Part shown: one piece after another, positions 5,242 to 6,003 of the stretch
How positions within the stretch are numbered: position 1 is the stretch's first letter
How the letters are laid out: each line of letters opens with the position of its first letter
Assembly: GCA_964475115.1 (NCBI GenBank)
Contig: CAYYVJ010000109.1
Location: forward strand, 1-6,003
DNA length: 6,003 bases
Source of the DNA: CAYYVJ01 sp964475115
GTDB taxonomy: Bacteria > Bacillota > Clostridia > Lachnospirales > Lachnospiraceae
Direction of reading: 5' to 3'
Translations under genes and position numbers: made by a program
The notes under the pieces: model-generated
Database searches by the model: none
What the model was told of the DNA's origin: nothing
The model's input: only the letters and a program-made list of their open reading frames with translations

Positions 5242-6003
5242 ATGGAAAAAATTAGGATGATAACACCCCTCGTTGAGATGGATGGAGATGAGATGACAAG
5301 GATTCTTTGGAAGATGATTAAAGATGAGTTGTTACTTCCATTTATTGACTTAAAAACTGAATATTATGACTTAGGTCTAGAATGCAGAAATGAAACAGAT
5401 GATCAAGTTACAATTGATTCTGCATTAGCTACTAAGAAATATGGTGTAGCAGTTAAATGTGCAACAATTACCCCAAATGCAGATAGAGTAAAAGAATATC
5501 AGTTAAAAGAAATGTGGAAAAGTCCTAACGGCACCATTCGTGCCATTCTTGATGGAACCGTATTTCGTGCTCCAATTATTGTAAAAGGAATCGAGCCTTA
5601 TGTAAAGAACTGGAAGAAGCCGATTACTATAGCTAGACATGCTTATGGAGATATATACAAAGCAAGTGAAATGAAAATATCAGGACCAGGAAAATGTGAA
5701 CTCGTATATACGAAAGAAAATGGAGAAGAAGTAAGAGAATTAATCCATGATTTTAAAGGGCCTGGAATTATTCAAGGAATTCATAATTTAAAGGATTCCA
5801 TAGAAAGTTTTGCAAGAAGCTGCTTTAACTTTGCGATAGACACAAAGCAAGACTTGTGGTTTTCTGCAAAAGATACGATTTCAAAAAAATATGATCATAC
5901 CTTTAAAGATATCTTTCAAGATATTTATGAAGCAGAATATAAAGAAACGTTTGAAAAGCTTGGAATCGAATATTTCTATACATTAATTGATGATGCAGTA
6001 GCA
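5242..6003 (+). CDS. icd: NADP-dependent isocitrate dehydrogenase, eukaryotic type (5' portion, cut by window end)
   Basis: The first 254 codons are open to the window edge with no stop; the full enzyme in this family is about 400 residues. It oxidatively decarboxylates isocitrate to 2-oxoglutarate, yielding NADPH. The sequence resembles the homodimeric eukaryotic/IDH1-type enzymes, not the E. coli type. MDGDEMTR (13-20) opens the fold. Substrate-site residues fall at the same numbers as I recall for human IDH1: Thr77 in KCATITP, Ser94, Asn96 and Arg100 in SPNGTIR, Arg109 in TVFR, Arg132 in ARHAYGD and Tyr139. Asp250 in LIDD matches the first metal-binding aspartate. AGGAG at 5231-5235, six bases before ATG 5242, fixes the start. 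The gene follows the regulator by 34 bases with no terminator, so it is in the same operon. The coenzyme-choice residues lie beyond the window, so NADP is inferred from family. Confidence 0.92.
   Translation, partial: MEKIRMITPLVEMDGDEMTRILWKMIKDELLLPFIDLKTEYYDLGLECRNETDDQVTIDSALATKKYGVAVKCATITPNADRVKEYQLKEMWKSPNGTIRAILDGTVFRAPIIVKGIEPYVKNWKKPITIARHAYGDIYKASEMKISGPGKCELVYTKENGEEVRELIHDFKGPGIIQGIHNLKDSIESFARSCFNFAIDTKQDLWFSAKDTISKKYDHTFKDIFQDIYEAEYKETFEKLGIEYFYTLIDDAVA

Noticed and set aside
5702..5713. Perfect 12-bp palindrome TCGTATATACGA inside the isocitrate dehydrogenase gene as a second operator
   Set aside because: It is within conserved coding sequence, has a different GT-to-AC spacing from the promoter palindrome, and is far from any promoter. 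Chance is the simpler explanation.

Overview
The window is AT-rich DNA with strong Shine-Dalgarno sequences, a T-box leader, lipoprotein sorting and clostridial-type central metabolism. It most resembles an anaerobic Bacillota/Clostridia genome, probably Lachnospiraceae-like; that placement is inferred from gene content and style, not from a marker gene. All six genes lie on the + strand, and no gap between genes exceeds 300 bases. I see no mobile element, CRISPR array, tRNA or rRNA.

Region 1 (1-2927) is an amino-acid ABC transporter unit. It opens with the 3' part of a T-box riboswitch: an antiterminator with a 7-base TGGTACC bulge and a competing intrinsic terminator. Three tightly spaced genes follow: a substrate-binding lipoprotein (209-1198), a membrane permease (1226-2110) and an ATPase (2097-2882, overlapping the permease end). 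This is the family described as the putative tryptophan/tyrosine transporter (COG2984/COG4120/COG1101; TrpXYZ in T-box regulon studies). An intrinsic terminator at 2896-2927 closes the unit. Uncharged tRNA should switch transport on, but the specifier codon that names the amino acid is not identifiable here and probably lies upstream.

Region 2 (2963-6003, continuing past the edge) looks like an operon for making 2-oxoglutarate and glutamate in an anaerobe. A promoter whose -10 box overlaps a perfect 12-bp palindrome drives a DRE-TIM family synthase (3070-4461), most likely an Re-citrate synthase rather than the isopropylmalate or homocitrate synthase that automatic annotation would suggest. 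It is followed by a GntR/FCD regulator (4500-5207, TTG start) and a eukaryotic-type NADP isocitrate dehydrogenase (5242 onward, cut by the window edge). The dehydrogenase neighbour is the best contextual support for the citrate synthase call: oxaloacetate + acetyl-CoA -> citrate -> isocitrate -> 2-oxoglutarate. A second, near-consensus promoter overlaps the end of the synthase gene and could express the regulator and dehydrogenase separately. The palindrome has the GT..AC shape of GntR-family operators, so autoregulation of the unit, perhaps by a carboxylate ligand, is a reasonable hypothesis.
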